Origin: Faecalibacter macacae
GTDB lineage: Bacteria > Bacteroidota > Bacteroidia > Flavobacteriales > Weeksellaceae
Length of the DNA stretch: 64,000 nucleotides
Assembly: GCF_003687725.1 (NCBI RefSeq)
Contig: NZ_RDOJ01000011.1
Location: forward strand, 1 to 64,000
Reading direction: 5' to 3'
Below the pieces are notes generated by a model, which made no database searches, was not told where the DNA came from, and saw only the letters and a program-made list of their open reading frames with translations. Shown piece after piece: positions 62,398 through 64,000 of the stretch (its first letter is position 1; every line of letters begins with the position of its first letter). The position numbers and the translations under genes are program-made.

Positions 62398-62791
62398 AAC
62401 TCCAATTATTATTACATTCTTACTATTCTCAATTTATTTTTTAGTAAATCCTATTATCGAATTTAAATCAAATAATATTGAAATAAGTTCTAAAATTTTA
62501 GTCAGTATAGTATGGTTTTTAATATTCATAAGACTAGTTAATAAGGCTGAATTCAAAAAAGTTAGAGTTGTAAGTAAATTAACAATTTGGATCTTTTTTG
62601 CAATAAATATGCTGATTTGTTTTACAAATTTTGGAAAAAATACAAGTAGAAATACGTATTATACAATTAAACAAAATTCTAATAATGAATTCAATCAATT
62701 AAGAGAAACAAGCGGCTCTATTTATGATTACCGTACTAGAATTATATATTATGAAAATTACATATTTACTTTAGGTTATACGAAGTATTGA
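62387..62791 (+). CDS. Membrane protein of unknown function
   Basis: 134 residues with three hydrophobic segments (IIITFLLFSIYFLVNPII, ILVSIVWFLIFIRLV, LTIWIFFAINMLICF) and a soluble C-terminal part of about 45 residues rich in Tyr, Asn and Thr. ATG overlaps the stop region of the preceding membrane protein by 11 bases, so both are likely translated together. No family recognised. Confidence 0.65.
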   Translation: MKNKTPIIITFLLFSIYFLVNPIIEFKSNNIEISSKILVSIVWFLIFIRLVNKAEFKKVRVVSKLTIWIFFAINMLICFTNFGKNTSRNTYYTIKQNSNNEFNQLRETSGSIYDYRTRIIYYENYIFTLGYTKY

Positions 62792-62803
62792 TTCATATAA
62801 AAT

Positions 62804-62831
62804 AAAAAAACGAACAATTGTTCGCCTTTTT
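62804..62831. terminator. Bidirectional terminator between the 62387 and 62846 genes
   Basis: 7-bp core stem CGAACAA/TTGTTCG (62811-62824, no extra loop) with A-run before and T-run after, between converging genes. Confidence 0.7.
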
Positions 62832-62845
62832 ATTTTATATGTATT

Positions 62846-63085
62846 TTATTTAGATAGATCATTTATCATTTGTTCATTTTCTTTTGTTTCAGCTTTTTTA
62901 TCATATTTTTTCTTAATATAATCTGCAGCTAATGATACAGATACACCTCCTACAATACCATAAATTGATCTTTTACCAAGAAAACGAGCAACCGTAATTC
63001 CTGTAGTTGCAGCAGCAGCTAACATACCAGCTTTTGTTCCTTTTGTTCTTGAATTTGATCCTAAAATATTCAATAATGTTTTCAT
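62846..63085 (-). CDS. Small Ala/Gly-rich protein of unknown function
   Basis: 79 residues: a short N-terminal part (MKTLLNILGSNSRTKGTKAG), an Ala/Gly-rich hydrophobic middle (MLAAAATTGITVARFLGKRSIYGIVGGVSVSLAADYI) that could be one or two weak membrane helices, and a charged tail (KKKYDKKAETKENEQMINDLSK). Single gene with its own ATG. Not recognised. Confidence 0.7.
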   Translation of the reverse strand: MKTLLNILGSNSRTKGTKAGMLAAAATTGITVARFLGKRSIYGIVGGVSVSLAADYIKKKYDKKAETKENEQMINDLSK

Positions 63086-63137
63086 AGTAATTTATTTACA
63101 ATGAATTAATCAAACAATATTCCAAAAATTTAGTCAC

Positions 63138-63165
63138 AAAAAAAGCTTAGATTTCTCTAAGCTTT
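63138..63165 (-). terminator. Terminator of the 63173 gene
   Basis: 9-bp stem AAAGCTTAG/CTAAGCTTT (63142-63150 with 63157-63165), preceded by A-run giving a T-run on the minus strand; 8 bases past the stop. Confidence 0.75.
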
Positions 63166-63172
63166 AATTTTA

Positions 63173-63991
63173 TTAGTATTGAATAACAATGTAATCGATT
63201 TGTTTTTTCAATTCAACAAATTCAGTTAATAATTGTTCTTCTAATTCTTTCTCGATAACGTATTTGTATAATTTTTTCGAAATTTTAGCAGTTAAATCTT
63301 TTTTCTGCTTTTTGTCTTTAGAAGACTTTTTATCTTTTTTCGATTTTTTCTTATTTTTCTTCGACTTCTTTTTATCCTTTTTAGTCTCTTTCTCGTCTTT
63401 TTTAACTTCTTTACGGATAACTTCTAATTGTTCTATAACTTCTCTAAAAGCAGGTAAATCGTCAATTAATTCGTCTAATAATTCATCTAAATCAGTTGTA
63501 GCAGCTAACGTAATTAACTCTGCATGTCCATTATCTAAAATAATCGGACGTGGTACAAAATCTAATCCATCGTAATCTTCATCAATTTCTTCATCATCAT
63601 CACCATCTATAACCAAATAAGATTCTTCATCTTCAATAGTAATTTCTTCATTTAATTCGTATTCTTCAACGATTTCATTACCATCTACAACAATATAAGA
63701 ATCATCATCATCTAATGATATTTCAGAATTTTCTTCGTATTCGATTCCTTCTTCGTCTTCATAATCTTCTTCTTCATCAATTTCTGCAGGCTCTACAACT
63801 TGATATGTTTGCCCTTTAATCAAAACATATAATTCATCCTCTTCATTAGTAAAAAACTCTTCAATTTCAGAAAATTCAACAGTTGATGTAACATCATCTT
63901 TATGGATAAAGAAGATTAATTTTTCTAAAGCTTCAGCTACTAATTCATTTGATATATTAAAATCGATATCATCAAATAAACGAACAAACAT
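63173..63991 (-). CDS. Highly charged protein with acidic and lysine-rich blocks
   Basis: 272 residues from ATG 63991. After a helical N-terminus (1-45) comes a strongly acidic region (about 50-155) holding three related units: LYVLIKGQTYQVVEP, SYIVVDGNEIVEEYELNEE and SYLVIDGDDDEE. Residues about 195-235 are a Lys/Ser/Asp-rich block (KKDKKKSKKNKKK-like), then a helical end. No signal peptide or membrane segment. The frame is also open upstream to the window edge (codons before ATG read Ile-Ala-Ser), so the true start may be outside. Function unknown; charge pattern suggests RNA or ribosome contact, unproven. Confidence 0.72.
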   Translation of the reverse strand: MFVRLFDDIDFNISNELVAEALEKLIFFIHKDDVTSTVEFSEIEEFFTNEEDELYVLIKGQTYQVVEPAEIDEEEDYEDEEGIEYEENSEISLDDDDSYIVVDGNEIVEEYELNEEITIEDEESYLVIDGDDDEEIDEDYDGLDFVPRPIILDNGHAELITLAATTDLDELLDELIDDLPAFREVIEQLEVIRKEVKKDEKETKKDKKKSKKNKKKSKKDKKSSKDKKQKKDLTAKISKKLYKYVIEKELEEQLLTEFVELKKQIDYIVIQY

Positions 63992-64000
63992 AGATGCGAT

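Noticed and set aside
62055-62405. 116-residue minus-strand frame opposite the 61978 membrane protein
   Set aside because: Antisense to a convincing four-helix membrane protein; the composition (Lys, Ile, Pro) is that of an antisense frame.
63264-63575. Phe/Ser-rich plus-strand frame
   Set aside because: Mirror image of the Lys/Asp-rich block on the minus strand; low complexity explains the long frame.
1-64000. CRISPR array, tRNA, rRNA, complete insertion sequence, prophage
   Set aside because: I saw no regularly spaced identical repeats, no cloverleaf-like or rRNA-like segment, and no transposase, integrase or phage structural gene. Absence of short RNAs cannot be guaranteed without a covariance search.

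Overview
The window is a stretch of AT-rich chromosome (roughly one third G+C by eye) from a member of the Bacteroidota, order Flavobacteriales. Three things point there: promoters of the TTG-N17..20-TAnnTTTG type, a T9SS-type C-terminal sorting domain together with a PorV-like barrel, and many Bacteroidota-only families (DUF4876, DUF6850, DUF4919, OstA-like, GEVED). A PafA alkaline phosphatase with the same key residues as the Elizabethkingia enzyme suggests the Weeksellaceae (Empedobacter/Chryseobacterium/Elizabethkingia side); the genus is a guess. I see no rRNA, tRNA, CRISPR array, phage or complete insertion sequence. Most of the window is ordinary core genome, with short operons closed by clean hairpin terminators, many of them shared by convergent genes.

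Layout. 0.1-4.2 kb: copper P-type ATPase and DNA photolyase, separated by an intergenic cluster of hairpin repeats. 4.2-11.15 kb: a tight four-gene minus-strand operon (TonB-dependent receptor, DUF4876 surface-type lipoprotein, DUF6850 barrel, di-haem peroxidase) with its own promoter and terminator; this is the best candidate for a poorly described system. 11.2-19.7 kb: SMR pump, lipoprotein, Ffh, FumC, small membrane protein, AHSA1 protein, PafA, OmpA-type lipoprotein. 19.8-29.2 kb: sulfurtransferase, SIMPL protein, membrane proteins, PorV-like barrel, PssA, exonuclease, FAH-family enzyme, a T9SS cargo protein, DUF4919 and HAD proteins. 29.3-35.7 kb: a complete RND efflux operon headed by its MarR/GbsR-type regulator with a palindromic operator. 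35.9-42.9 kb: ferredoxin-type reductase, methylglyoxal synthase, DUF4328, AI-2E-family and SulP transporters, Xaa-Pro aminopeptidase.

42.9-50 kb is the region of gene decay. It holds a xanthine-dehydrogenase C-terminal fragment joined to the tail of another gene, a methyltransferase pseudogene whose last part is fused in frame to a glycosyltransferase, and three tandem paralogous secreted proteins of which the middle one is broken. LplA and FabI lie inside this stretch and are intact. 50-64 kb returns to core genes: class III aminotransferase, OstA-like protein, Fur-family regulator, PcrA/UvrD helicase, alanine/glycine symporter, two YceI proteins, methionine aminopeptidase with a small conserved partner, and several small unknown proteins.

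A recurrent feature is that six open reading frames that begin at TTG start inside, or read through, a TAnnTTTG promoter element. I moved those starts downstream. In the helicase gene the corrected ATG lies so close to the -7 element that the mRNA may be leaderless.
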